Part shown: positions 27,703 to 37,543 of the stretch, piece by piece
Numbering within the stretch: position 1 is the first letter of the stretch
How the letters are laid out: each line of letters opens with the position of its first letter
NCBI GenBank assembly: GCA_024331045.1
Contig: JANDJC010000002.1
Span: 56,092 to 120,091 of the forward strand
Source: Nitrospira sp.
Lineage (GTDB): Bacteria; Nitrospirota; Nitrospiria; Nitrospirales; Nitrospiraceae
DNA length: 64,000 bases
Reading direction: 5' to 3'
The notes under the pieces: generated by a model
Told to the model about the DNA's origin: nothing
Databases searched by the model: none
Seen by the model: only the letters and a program-made list of their open reading frames with translations
Made by a program: the position numbers and the translations under genes

Positions 27703-29289
27703 ATGTCCAAGGCATGGCTGTTCAACCATGGCTTTCTCACCCAGTTGACCGCGGAATTTCGGTTATCTATGCGGCGACTGTTGTTCGACCTGTGCCGTGA
27801 ATTGCAAACCGAGTACAAAAACCTTGTTGCACGGTTTGATTTGCCGGTGGGACTGTTCGAGCGAATCGGTCGGTTACTTGCCCTCGCCAACTATTCGACG
27901 TGGAAGATTGTCGGTTGGATCGAGACGCTCAACGAACTGGTCTATTTTCTTGACCTTCTCCAACAGTGGGAAAACGAATCGGACCGAAAAGAGTTTGTGC
28001 AACAACTGTTTGCAGAGTGTCAGGAGACGTTCTTTGAACATGGCTATGTCATGGATCTCTTCCCTTCCGGTGAGCCAGCTATGTCGGGATTTGAAAGCCG
28101 GCTCACGGCTCTCTGTAGTCGCCTGGCGAGGGAAGTGACGCAGGAGGCGCTGTTTTTTGATCCTGCGCGTGCCGTTCAATGGCTGGGAAGGAGAACGTTG
28201 GTTGGATGGTCGCTGACCGGTTCGCTGAAGGCGAATTTTGAACGGGCTGATCCGGCTGGCGCCCTCTCCGTGGGGATTGGGGGAGAATGGCGCGAGGCTC
28301 CCATTGCCGTTCGTCGCGCTTTGAATCGGACAGGAGGGACGGCGGTTTTTCAGGTCAAGCCTGAGGGGATGTTTCTTCGAGTCGGTGGTACGACCTTTCC
28401 CATTTGGGAGCAACGGCATGGAAGAGAACGTTGGTTTTGGAAGCGAAGAACGGCGTTCAGCATCGCTCGTACCGGCAGCGGCTCTGTCACGGTCGGCCCC
28501 ACGCTGATGTATGGGAAGGATCGCCAACCAAAGAGGGTTGGCCAAACAGAGCCGATCACTGTTCAAAAAATCCGGCGGGCGTGGCGTACGATTCGCTCCG
28601 CCTGGCCGGAGGGTTACGCGATCCTCGAACTGCTCACCTCGCACATTATCCCACTTCGGGCGAAAGGAGTGGTGAGCTTCAGCTATCGGCATCGCCCCGG
28701 CCTTTCGTTCATCAACTGTTTTGATCGCGATGCCCTGGATCTGATTGACGATCTAATTCATGAAAACAGTCATCACCACTTGAATCTTTTGCTCCGGAAG
28801 TATGTGATGTTTCACGGCGACCACAACCGGAGGATCTTCTATTCACCCTGGCGCCGCACGCTCCGACCGTTGCGCGGCATTTTCCACGCCACTTTTACCT
28901 TCACAGTGGGAGCGATCTTATTTGAGCGACTTTCGTCCTGGGCGTCCGGTCGGAAAGGAGGGCAACGATGGTTGCAAGCTGGTCTAGAAAGGCGTGATGT
29001 GCAGCGAGCAAGGTTCCGCTGCTTGGAAGAAATCGAATCTGTGCGGTACTCCTTGCAGGATCTGTGGTACGCCGATCGCTGCCTTGGATGGTTGACTGGT
29101 TCAGGTCGCCGATTGGTGAAACAGATGGAGGAAGCGATCTCGGAGGTCGAAAGCCGTATCGCACCCTATTGCGAAGATGTACTCCGTTCGGCATTTGGCC
29201 CGCTCTTTCGTCGCCATGTCATGCAACTGAAGAAGGCGCGCGAGATCTACGGGCCGGTCCCGTTAAGAAGAGTCGGACCTCGCGAATAA
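27703..29289 (+). CDS. HExxH-motif protein, possibly of the aKG-HExxH-type peptide beta-hydroxylase family
   Basis: 'DALDLIDDLIHENSHHHLNLL' (HExxH codons at 28759-28773) followed by 'FYSPWRRTLRPLRGIFHATFTFTVGAILFERL'. Confidence 0.6.
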   Translation: MSKAWLFNHGFLTQLTAEFRLSMRRLLFDLCRELQTEYKNLVARFDLPVGLFERIGRLLALANYSTWKIVGWIETLNELVYFLDLLQQWENESDRKEFVQQLFAECQETFFEHGYVMDLFPSGEPAMSGFESRLTALCSRLAREVTQEALFFDPARAVQWLGRRTLVGWSLTGSLKANFERADPAGALSVGIGGEWREAPIAVRRALNRTGGTAVFQVKPEGMFLRVGGTTFPIWEQRHGRERWFWKRRTAFSIARTGSGSVTVGPTLMYGKDRQPKRVGQTEPITVQKIRRAWRTIRSAWPEGYAILELLTSHIIPLRAKGVVSFSYRHRPGLSFINCFDRDALDLIDDLIHENSHHHLNLLLRKYVMFHGDHNRRIFYSPWRRTLRPLRGIFHATFTFTVGAILFERLSSWASGRKGGQRWLQAGLERRDVQRARFRCLEEIESVRYSLQDLWYADRCLGWLTGSGRRLVKQMEEAISEVESRIAPYCEDVLRSAFGPLFRRHVMQLKKAREIYGPVPLRRVGPRE

Positions 29290-29564
29290 AACACGCCGTC
29301 CCAATGAGGCTAAAGATACCAGTCTCTCATTATCCAACTGCGCGCGAGGTTCGGAGGAAATTGCCCTTGCCTGCCAGGATGGCGCTGTGCTCCTCGCCAA
29401 AGAGAGACGAAGGTTTTCCTGGAGGACGAGAGGGGCTCCCGTAGAACATGCCGATTCTTGGTTACTTGCCAGGAGATACATATTTAGTTTCTTTGTTCAA
29501 ACAGGGCTCTCAAAAGCTGAGGGGAAACATGACGGATTGACGGAAAGGCCAAGACTACACCGTC

Positions 29565-30623
29565 TCAAGGCTCCACCGTGACGTTCACGAATGCCGGCAG
29601 GCTGTCGGCACCCCTTTTGTCAGTGACTTGCAGTTTGAAACGGTAGGTTCGCGGTTCGGAAACCTGCGGTGCCAGGAAGGAGGCTTCCGAGTTGTTGGCA
29701 TCGAGCAGGGGCACTTTGCTTCCACGCACTTGGCTCCAACTGTAGTAAAGAGTATCGCCTTCAGGGTCTCGGCTCCTTAAGCCGCTCAGTTTCACCTTGG
29801 TTCCTGCCTTGACGATTTTATCCGTTCCAGCGTCTGCAACGGGAGACTGGTTGGGCTCGTCATTGACGGTGACGTCCACGTCAAGCTGCGCGTACCTGCC
29901 ACGGTTGGAGACGGTGATGGTTGTCTTCCCGTTGCCCGTGATTTGTAACAGTCCGCCTGGCAGGATTGTGATGACAGCGGGATTGGAGGATTCGTAGGTC
30001 GTGCCTGTCTCTGGTCTGCTGATCCGCCGTGTCACGCCGTCCGAGAACTCGCCAACAACGGGTAGTTCGAAGATTTTGCCTAGGGAGTCCACATGGCCAA
30101 AGGCGGAAGATTGGCCAGCTCTCCCAAGTTGCAGTGGTTTGTCGGTTTCAAAGTCGATCGCGAGAAGAGACGCGGTTGGTTCGACTGTCACCACGATTTC
30201 GTCGAAGATCGACCGACTGCTGAGTCGGCCACGGGAGATTTCCGCGACTGCTAATAATCTCATGGGTCCAATCCCATCGTGAGGGACCAGCAAGGGTCCT
30301 CCAAACGGAGGATCTCGATCCGCTTCTCCGATCATGGCGACGGGCGCGACGATCGAGCCGACTGCTGTGGCAGTGTCTTGCTCGACTAACACCTCGTCCT
30401 CTTCGCGATACCAATAATAGCGAACCTTCACGATGCCGCGGTCTTTGCCAAGATCCACGCGCGCCGAGACGATGCGACCGGCTTGGAGGATGTCGCCTTC
30501 TTTGGGCTCAACAATCTTGAAGGCAGAGACAGGTTCGCCGAGTCCCAGGAAGATGCAACCGAGAAGAACGGCGACAAGCCTCCGCTCTTGAGGCAGAACT
30601 CTGCAAAGGTTGAGCGGTCGCAT
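29565..30623 (-). CDS. Secreted Ig-like/PKD-domain protein
   Basis: Signal peptide; Ig-like 'YESSNPAVITILPGGLLQITGNGKTTITVS'; PKD 'SPVADAGTDKIVKAGTKVKLSGLRSRDPEGDTLYYSWSQ'. Confidence 0.8.
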   Translation of the reverse strand: MRPLNLCRVLPQERRLVAVLLGCIFLGLGEPVSAFKIVEPKEGDILQAGRIVSARVDLGKDRGIVKVRYYWYREEDEVLVEQDTATAVGSIVAPVAMIGEADRDPPFGGPLLVPHDGIGPMRLLAVAEISRGRLSSRSIFDEIVVTVEPTASLLAIDFETDKPLQLGRAGQSSAFGHVDSLGKIFELPVVGEFSDGVTRRISRPETGTTYESSNPAVITILPGGLLQITGNGKTTITVSNRGRYAQLDVDVTVNDEPNQSPVADAGTDKIVKAGTKVKLSGLRSRDPEGDTLYYSWSQVRGSKVPLLDANNSEASFLAPQVSEPRTYRFKLQVTDKRGADSLPAFVNVTVEP

Positions 30624-30628
30624 CTCGC

Positions 30629-32455
30629 TTACCTTCTCAGATGAAAGGGCACGTCGGTCAAGACCACCCGTTCCTTGAACAACAAAGCGGCTTTCAACAT
30701 GAGCGCCCGCTGATTGTGCAGGATATTTTGCCACCAGCGGGCGGGAACAATTTCGGGGATGACCACCGTCACCCATGTGTTTTGATCTTTCTCCAAAATT
30801 TCCTCGATGTATTCAATCAAGGAACCCAAGATTGAGCGATAGGGAGAGGACAGGACCACGAGATGAATGCCGCAACCCCATTGAGCCCAGAGAATTTTTA
30901 CCTTGGCGCTTTCTTCGGGGTCTGTTTCGACAAAGACGGCCCGAATGTCTCCCGGCCTGCTTCGAGCGAAGTCGACGGCCCGAATGACCGCGCGATTGAC
31001 CCCGCCGATGGGAATGAGCACGATGTTCCGTTGGGGCAGAGGCGGCCTGGCTCCTCGGCGGTCCAACGCGATCTGTTCAGCCACCGCTTTGTAATGGGAC
31101 CGGATCCCTTGGAACATGATGATGAGGAGTGCGATCAGCAAAAAGACAATCCATGCTCCCTGGAGGAATTTCGTACTGGCAATGATGAGTGAAGCGATGC
31201 CCGTTGTGCAGGCGCCGATGCCGTTGACGACTAATTTCTTTCGCCAGTGCGCCCCTTTTTTCGTGAGCCATCGTTTCACCATTCCGGCTTGGGATAAGGT
31301 GAAAGAGATGAAGACGCCAATGGCGTACAGAGGGATCAGTGCATGAGTGTTTCCTTCGAACACCACCAGCAGGAGGCCGGCGAAGAATCCCAACACGATA
31401 ATCCCATTAGAAAACACCAACCGATCGCCGAAGGTGGCCATTTGATGAGGCATGAATCCGTCTCTGGCAAGAATCGACGCCAAGTGTGGAAACCCTGCGA
31501 ATGCGCTGTTGGCAGCGAGGATCAAGAGAATCATCGTGCCAAATTGAATGGCGTAATACAGGGGACCGGTTCCAAATGTGAGGCGAGCCAGTTGAGAAAC
31601 TACTGTCTCGTCAGGCTTGGGAATGATGTGATGGGAATAGGCCATCCAACTGATTCCCATGAACAGGGATGCCAGAATAGCTGACATCCAGACCATGGTC
31701 ACGGCAGCATTGTGAGACTCCGGGGGACGAAATGATTTGACTCCGTTGGAAATGACTTCCATGCCGGTAACGGTAGAACATCCAGCGGCAAACGAGCGAA
31801 GGATCAAGAATAGAGTCAAACTTTCTGCTGTCTTGCCGGGTGGCTCTGGATAAGAGGGAAAAGGAGGCGGAGGAGCAAACAACGTATGAAAGGTGCCTAC
31901 GATGACCAGGAGACCAAGGGCGCCCATGGCAAAATAGGTGGGAATGGCGAAGAACATGCCGGATTCACGAACTCCTCTGAGGTTCATGATCACGATGAAT
32001 ATGATGGCCAAGAGCCCGAGAGATTCCCGATGGGCGAACAGGTCTGGAATGGCTGAAGTAATTGCCGCGACGCCGGCGGCAATGCTGACGGCAACGGTCA
32101 AGACGTAGTCAATCATCAAGGCTGCTGCCGCAACGAGTGCCGGCTTCTCGCCCAAGTTTGTTTTCGCTACGACATAGGCTCCTCCACCTTCTGGGTACTC
32201 ATGGATAATCTGACGATAAGAAATCGTCAGTACGAGGACGAGAAAGAGGATGGCAAAGCTGACAGGAATAGACCATGAAATGGCAGCCGTTCCTGCCAAA
32301 ACCAGAACGAGGAGAATTTCCTCTGTTCCATATGCGACGGACGAGATGGCATTCGATGAAAAAATAGCCAAGGCGATCGTCTTCGACAGACGTTCGTGCT
32401 TGGCTTGGGTTGTTTTGAGCGGATTGCCGATCAGCCAGCGTTTTAAAAGCATCAC
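30629..32455 (-). CDS. APC-family permease with C-terminal cytoplasmic domain
   Basis: 'LAIFSSNAISSVAYGTEEIL', 'YPEGGGAYVVAKTNLG', multiple TM segments, soluble C-terminus. Confidence 0.88.
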   Translation of the reverse strand: MMLLKRWLIGNPLKTTQAKHERLSKTIALAIFSSNAISSVAYGTEEILLVLVLAGTAAISWSIPVSFAILFLVLVLTISYRQIIHEYPEGGGAYVVAKTNLGEKPALVAAAALMIDYVLTVAVSIAAGVAAITSAIPDLFAHRESLGLLAIIFIVIMNLRGVRESGMFFAIPTYFAMGALGLLVIVGTFHTLFAPPPPFPSYPEPPGKTAESLTLFLILRSFAAGCSTVTGMEVISNGVKSFRPPESHNAAVTMVWMSAILASLFMGISWMAYSHHIIPKPDETVVSQLARLTFGTGPLYYAIQFGTMILLILAANSAFAGFPHLASILARDGFMPHQMATFGDRLVFSNGIIVLGFFAGLLLVVFEGNTHALIPLYAIGVFISFTLSQAGMVKRWLTKKGAHWRKKLVVNGIGACTTGIASLIIASTKFLQGAWIVFLLIALLIIMFQGIRSHYKAVAEQIALDRRGARPPLPQRNIVLIPIGGVNRAVIRAVDFARSRPGDIRAVFVETDPEESAKVKILWAQWGCGIHLVVLSSPYRSILGSLIEYIEEILEKDQNTWVTVVIPEIVPARWWQNILHNQRALMLKAALLFKERVVLTDVPFHLRR

Positions 32456-32798
32456 ATTATTATCTCATACTCTTTTTAAAGCGGGAAAGTTGAGGACGCT
32501 CCTCCACTAGGACAAAAGACTCACCATAAAGCGACGGTCTAATGACTCAGTAATGAATTGACATCCCCCTTCTCCTCATCTTGGGTCATGAGAAGGAAGA
32601 CGGGTGGCTATCCATTGACCGGCTGAGAAAAATTCAAAACAGTTGGTGGCAACACGGTTGATGACTACAATCAGTGCTGCAAGAGCCTGTCGAATCAATA
32701 GATGCATGGGTGAGGGGCCCGGTCGTGAGGTGAGTGACCTAGCCTGAAGCACAGGGGGAAATCAAAGACTTCGTCATGCTGACGTCTAACAGACCGCA

Positions 32799-33305
32799 AT
32801 GAGGAAAATGACTATGGAATTAGGGAATATGGAGCAGCAGAAAGGCCAGGAGTTTCCTCATGTGCGCCGTTACCCACGACTCGGCGTTCCGACGCCGTTT
32901 CCCTGCCTCTTCGCCATCATTCGGTCTCATCACCGCTTTGTTGTTGAGGAGGGGGATGTAGGGGTGGTGTACGATATGTCAGTGAAAGGTGCGCGGTTGA
33001 TGACTGAGGCGGTGATGGCACCGGGCGATCGCGTTGTTCTTAATCTGCGGTTCCCTTACCATGAAGGGCCAGCGGCCATTGAGTGGGGAATTGTGAGGTG
33101 GGGCGGCGCGCAGACATATGGTATTGAATTCGAGGAGCGTTCGCTGGCCGCAGCCGCTGCTCTCCAGCGGCTTCTTTCCCACGCAATTCTTGGGATGGGC
33201 AAAGAACGTCGAGACCATGCAACGGCCGCCACCCGATTCTTCCTCCTGAAAGAACCAGTGACCGTGGAAAAAGAGAGCTCCTCCCGTCGTGAAAGGGCTA
33301 TTTAA
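32799..33305 (+). CDS. PilZ domain protein
   Basis: 'RRYPRLGVPTPFPC...VYDMSVKGARLMTEAVMAPGDRVVLNLRFP' fits RxxxR...D/NxSxxG PilZ spacing approximately. Confidence 0.8.
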   Translation: MRKMTMELGNMEQQKGQEFPHVRRYPRLGVPTPFPCLFAIIRSHHRFVVEEGDVGVVYDMSVKGARLMTEAVMAPGDRVVLNLRFPYHEGPAAIEWGIVRWGGAQTYGIEFEERSLAAAAALQRLLSHAILGMGKERRDHATAATRFFLLKEPVTVEKESSSRRERAI

Positions 33306-35631
33306 TCGCGACGGCCTTGACCTCTTTGTAGGTCGTATGGCCCTGGAACACCTTTTCGATGCCGTCTTGAAGGAGAGTGGTCATGCCTTGGGAAATGGCT
33401 AGTTTAAGCATCTCTTCCGTGGTTGCCCGGCGTTGGATCATCCGTTTGATCTCATCTGTGCCAAGCAACAACTCGTGGAGAGCGATGCGTCCCTTGAAGC
33501 CAGTACGATTGCATGCCTCGCAGCCCTTGGCGCGATACAGGCGGAAACTTTGGTCCTGTTTGATACCCAGACGGTCCCACTGCTCAGCTCCATAGGCTGC
33601 ACGGAGTTCGGTGTATTCCTCGGCGGTTCCGACGTAGGGTTCCTTACACTCTTGGCAGAGGCGCCGCGCTAGCCGTTGGGCTAGGACGCCCAGCATGGCG
33701 TCAGCAAAACTGAACGGATCGCAACCCATGTCGAGCAGGCGGGTAACGGTTTCCACGGCGCTGTTGGTGTGCAACGTGCTCAGCACCAAATGCCCAGTCA
33801 ACGAGGCTTCGATCCCCATATCGGCTGTTTCCTTGTCCCGCATTTCTCCGACCATGATGACGTCGGGGTCGGCGCGCAGGAACGCGCGCATGGCCGCCGC
33901 GAAGGTAAAACCGATCTTTGGTTGAACCTGAACCTGTCGAAGGCCGTATTGGGTGATTTCCACCGGGTCCTCGGCGGTCCAAATCTTGATATCCGGCGTA
34001 TTGATATAGCCCAATATGGAATGGAGTGTCGTTGTCTTACCCGACCCGGTAGGTCCCACGCAGAGAATGATGCCATAAGGTTTCTCCGCGATTTCCTTAA
34101 GGGCCTTGAGATTTCGCTCCGAGAATCCCATCTGGTCGAGGGGCAGCGGCTCACTTGCTGCGAGAATGCGCAGCACGACATCCTCATTGTACCCGGCCGT
34201 GGGAATAGTGGCGACGCGCAATTCGATTTCTTTTGTGTCCGACAACTTGAACTTGATCTTGCCATCCTGCGGCTTGCGACGTTCGGCGATATCGAGGCTG
34301 GCCATGATTTTGATCCGCGACACGATGGCACGCCGATAGCTCTGGGGGATTTTCATGTATTCGAAGCACTCGCCGTCTACACGAAACCGCACCACGGTTT
34401 CGCGCTTGTCTCCATAAGGCTCGATGTGGATGTCGGAAGCGTTTTGTCGGTAGGCGTCGGCGATGATCTGGTTGGCAAGCCGGACAATGGCGCTGTCGTT
34501 TTCGTCGAGACCCGCCGTTGTCGCCTCCTCCATCGCCTCGGCCTGCGCTTCAGTGACAAGTTCGCCGAGAATGTCGGAGACGCTTTCGTCCAGTTTTCTT
34601 CCTCCGCCGTCGCCCTGTCCTGCGGCGAGAAATTGGGCGATGTCGCGTCGCAGGCTGACGGCAAATCGGATATTCAGGCCGGGGAACGTCCGCTTGATGT
34701 CTTGGACTCGATCCAAGTCCCCTGGGTCATCAGTCAAGATTTCAATTGAAGTCCGATCGCGGCGGAGCGGGATCCAGTGGTTTTTCTTCAAGTAGTCGAT
34801 GTTGAGGTTTTTGAGGAGCTCAACATCCACAACGGTCCGCTCACTGTATTCGATATAGGGGCATTTGAAGAACTGGGCCAGCGACTTGCCCAGCTCGGCT
34901 TTGGGAACCTTGTATTTTTCAATCAAAATCGTTTCGAGGTCAGTGATGCCTTTGCGGGATTCGGCAATCGCGTTGTCGAGCTCGGCTTGTGTTAGGCGGT
35001 TGGTGTTCAATAAGAGGTCGAAACGGGTAGGATGTTTCTTCGCCGTGTGTTTGAGATTGTAAAAGGCGGTGCCCAACGCCTTGGCGATTTCTGCGACGGA
35101 CTCTTCGTCTTTTCGCGTGAAACGGGGGCCGGTTTTCTTGTTCAGGAGTTGAATGACTCCCATGAGATATTTGTTCTCGGCGACGATGGGATAGGCCAAC
35201 ACCTGTTTGGTTTTGAAGCCCGTTCGTTTGTCGTAGGTACTGTCGTGGAGCAGGGTGGGATGGATACTTCGAAGCTCTGCGGTGTTGTAGGCATCAGCGA
35301 CATTGACGGGACGAAGGTATTTCGCGCAGAAGCCGGCCAAGCTCTGTTCGGTGATGGGAATACGGACTTCTTCGGCTCCATCCACTTGCGGGATCTTGAA
35401 AAAGATCTCCTTTCTGTCCGCGTCCACCGCGAACAGCGTGAGGTCTTGAGCATCGAACAGACTGAGGATGTCATGATGGAGATCCAGGATAATCTGATCG
35501 AGGTTGGTGGCGCATAGGATTTGCTTCGTGATCCGATTGATACGTTCGGCCTGCTCAACTTTGAGGTGGAGTTCCCGAAGGGTCTGCGTCACTGGCTTGG
35601 CATCCATTCCTGTTCCGCTTCGTATAGCCAA
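33298..35631 (-). CDS. GspE/PilB-family assembly ATPase with N-terminal GAF domain
   Basis: Walker A 'GPTGSGKTTTLHS', Asp box 'WTAEDPVEI', Walker B 'AFLRADPDVIMVGEMRDKETADMGIEASLTGHLVLSTLHTN', 'CNRTGFKGRIALHELL'. Start could also be 35607. Confidence 0.93.
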   Translation of the reverse strand: MAIRSGTGMDAKPVTQTLRELHLKVEQAERINRITKQILCATNLDQIILDLHHDILSLFDAQDLTLFAVDADRKEIFFKIPQVDGAEEVRIPITEQSLAGFCAKYLRPVNVADAYNTAELRSIHPTLLHDSTYDKRTGFKTKQVLAYPIVAENKYLMGVIQLLNKKTGPRFTRKDEESVAEIAKALGTAFYNLKHTAKKHPTRFDLLLNTNRLTQAELDNAIAESRKGITDLETILIEKYKVPKAELGKSLAQFFKCPYIEYSERTVVDVELLKNLNIDYLKKNHWIPLRRDRTSIEILTDDPGDLDRVQDIKRTFPGLNIRFAVSLRRDIAQFLAAGQGDGGGRKLDESVSDILGELVTEAQAEAMEEATTAGLDENDSAIVRLANQIIADAYRQNASDIHIEPYGDKRETVVRFRVDGECFEYMKIPQSYRRAIVSRIKIMASLDIAERRKPQDGKIKFKLSDTKEIELRVATIPTAGYNEDVVLRILAASEPLPLDQMGFSERNLKALKEIAEKPYGIILCVGPTGSGKTTTLHSILGYINTPDIKIWTAEDPVEITQYGLRQVQVQPKIGFTFAAAMRAFLRADPDVIMVGEMRDKETADMGIEASLTGHLVLSTLHTNSAVETVTRLLDMGCDPFSFADAMLGVLAQRLARRLCQECKEPYVGTAEEYTELRAAYGAEQWDRLGIKQDQSFRLYRAKGCEACNRTGFKGRIALHELLLGTDEIKRMIQRRATTEEMLKLAISQGMTTLLQDGIEKVFQGHTTYKEVKAVAIK

Positions 35632-35829
35632 GGGGCGCGTGCTCGTGAGGAGCGTAAATTATTGATATGCAAAGGGACTGGTGCATCATGGCCCCGGTCC
35701 AGTTTCAGTCTAACGGAGAGCTCTGAGAAGGCAAGCAAAAGGTGTTTTCATCTGATCACATGTGAGGAAGAGCCGGCAACGAAGGGAGAAAAGGCTGGCA
35801 CTGGCGGCTTAAGAGATCTCTGCTCCAAG

Positions 35830-37536
35830 TCAGGCTAATTCTTCAGCAAGTCGACGAAGGTGGGGGACAAGATCGGCGGGAGCAACACGGGACTTGGCGC
35901 CGCTCCGTCTGATTTTGACCTCGATCACGCCGTCGGCGAGTCCTTTGTCGCCAACCACGACTTGGAATGGCGCGCCGATCAAATCGGCGTCGTTAAATTT
36001 GACGCCGGCTCGTTCGTCCCGATCATCCCACAGGACTTCGATGCCGCCCTCCGTCAACACCTCATAAAGGTGGGCTGCCGTCGCGACAGTGCGAGCAGAT
36101 TGACTCACGGGGACAAGATGGACGTGAAAAGGAGCGATGGGGTAAGGCCATACGATGCCTTTTTCGTCGTGGTGCTGCTCGATGGCGGCTGCGGCAGTGC
36201 GACCGACACCGATCCCGTAGCAGCCCATGACGGCGTATCGTTCTTTGCCGTGAGCATCAAGGATCGTGGCGTTCATGCTTTTGCTGTATTTCGTCCCCAG
36301 CAGGAACACTTGCCCGACCTCAATGCCTTTTGCCAGGATCAGGGGGCCATCGCCGCGTGGAGATGGATCACCCGCCTGGGCGTTCCGAAGATCCGCGAAC
36401 CGCTCCACCTTGAAGTCACGGTCCCAATTGGCGTTGAGGTAGTGGGTGTCCGCTTGGTTTGCGCCGACCACCATGTTCCTCATCGCTGAGACCGCATGGT
36501 CCGCTACGATGCGGATGCCGGAGAGACCGATGGGGCCGGCGAATCCGACGGGAGCGTTCGTGAGACGGGAAACAGTTGCGGCATCGGCCAATGCGATGTC
36601 CGTCACCCCTAAGAGGCGGGCCAGTTTGACTTCGTTCAGCTCGTGATCGCCGCGGATGAGGACAGCAACCGGCTCGTTGTCCGCCAGGTAGAGGAGAGTC
36701 TTCACCAATCGGTGTGGCGAAATGTTCAAGAACGATGTCACTTCCTCCACCGTGCGACAGTTGGGAGTTGTCACCGCCGTCAGCGGTTGAGGCGGCGTAT
36801 CGTCCACTCTGGTGGGGGGGAGTACTTCCGCCCGCTCCAGATTAGCGGCATAGGTGCCTTCGGCCGTGTAGACCACGGTGGCTTCACCAGTAGCGGCCAG
36901 GACCATGAATTCGTGAGAAACGTCACCGCCAATCAGACCGGTGTCCGCCTCAACGGCGCGGAACGTCAGGCCGCAGCGCGTAAAGATTCTGGTGTAGGCG
37001 TCGTACATTTTTTGATAGCTGGCCCGGGCACCTTCCTCGTCGAGGTCGAAGCTATAGGCGTCCTTCATGATGAATTCCCGGCCACGCATGAGGCCGAACC
37101 GGGGACGGATCTCATCCCGGAACTTTGTCTGGATCTGATAAAAATTAAGAGGCAATTGCCGATAGGAGCGGACTTCTCTCCTAAAGAGATCAGTAATGAC
37201 CTCCTCGTGGGTGGGACCGAGGCAAAAATCACGCTCGTGACGATCTTTGAATCGGAACAACTCCTTGCCGTAGTAGTTCCAGCGACCGGTCTCTTTCCAC
37301 AATTCGGCCGGGGAGGCAATCGGCATCAATAGTTCTTGGGCTCCGGCACGGTTCATCTCTTCGCGGATGATGGTCTCGACCTTGCGGATGACGCGCAGCC
37401 CTAGTGGCAGGTAAGTATAAATGCCGGCCGCCGTTTTGCGGATCATGCCGGCTCGAAGCATCAACCGGTGGCTGACGGTTTCTGCTTCGCCGGGATCATC
37501 CCGCAGGGTGGGAATGAGCAATTGGGAGGTCTTCAT
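35830..37536 (-). CDS. proS: Prolyl-tRNA synthetase
   Basis: 'LLIPTLRDDPGEAETVSHRLMLRAGMIRKTAAGIYTYLPLG', 'LGPTHEEVITDLFRREVRSYRQLPLNFYQIQTKFRDEIRPRFGLMRGREFIMKDAYSF'. Confidence 0.97.
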   Translation of the reverse strand: MKTSQLLIPTLRDDPGEAETVSHRLMLRAGMIRKTAAGIYTYLPLGLRVIRKVETIIREEMNRAGAQELLMPIASPAELWKETGRWNYYGKELFRFKDRHERDFCLGPTHEEVITDLFRREVRSYRQLPLNFYQIQTKFRDEIRPRFGLMRGREFIMKDAYSFDLDEEGARASYQKMYDAYTRIFTRCGLTFRAVEADTGLIGGDVSHEFMVLAATGEATVVYTAEGTYAANLERAEVLPPTRVDDTPPQPLTAVTTPNCRTVEEVTSFLNISPHRLVKTLLYLADNEPVAVLIRGDHELNEVKLARLLGVTDIALADAATVSRLTNAPVGFAGPIGLSGIRIVADHAVSAMRNMVVGANQADTHYLNANWDRDFKVERFADLRNAQAGDPSPRGDGPLILAKGIEVGQVFLLGTKYSKSMNATILDAHGKERYAVMGCYGIGVGRTAAAAIEQHHDEKGIVWPYPIAPFHVHLVPVSQSARTVATAAHLYEVLTEGGIEVLWDDRDERAGVKFNDADLIGAPFQVVVGDKGLADGVIEVKIRRSGAKSRVAPADLVPHLRRLAEELA

Positions 37537-37543
37537 GCGGAAG

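Noticed and set aside
33769-34749. 326-aa plus-strand ORF inside the GspE/PilB-like gene
   Set aside because: Antisense to conserved Walker A/B regions of the ATPase; no independent evidence of coding.
36643-37332. 229-aa plus-strand ORF opposite proS
   Set aside because: Antisense to conserved class II synthetase motifs.
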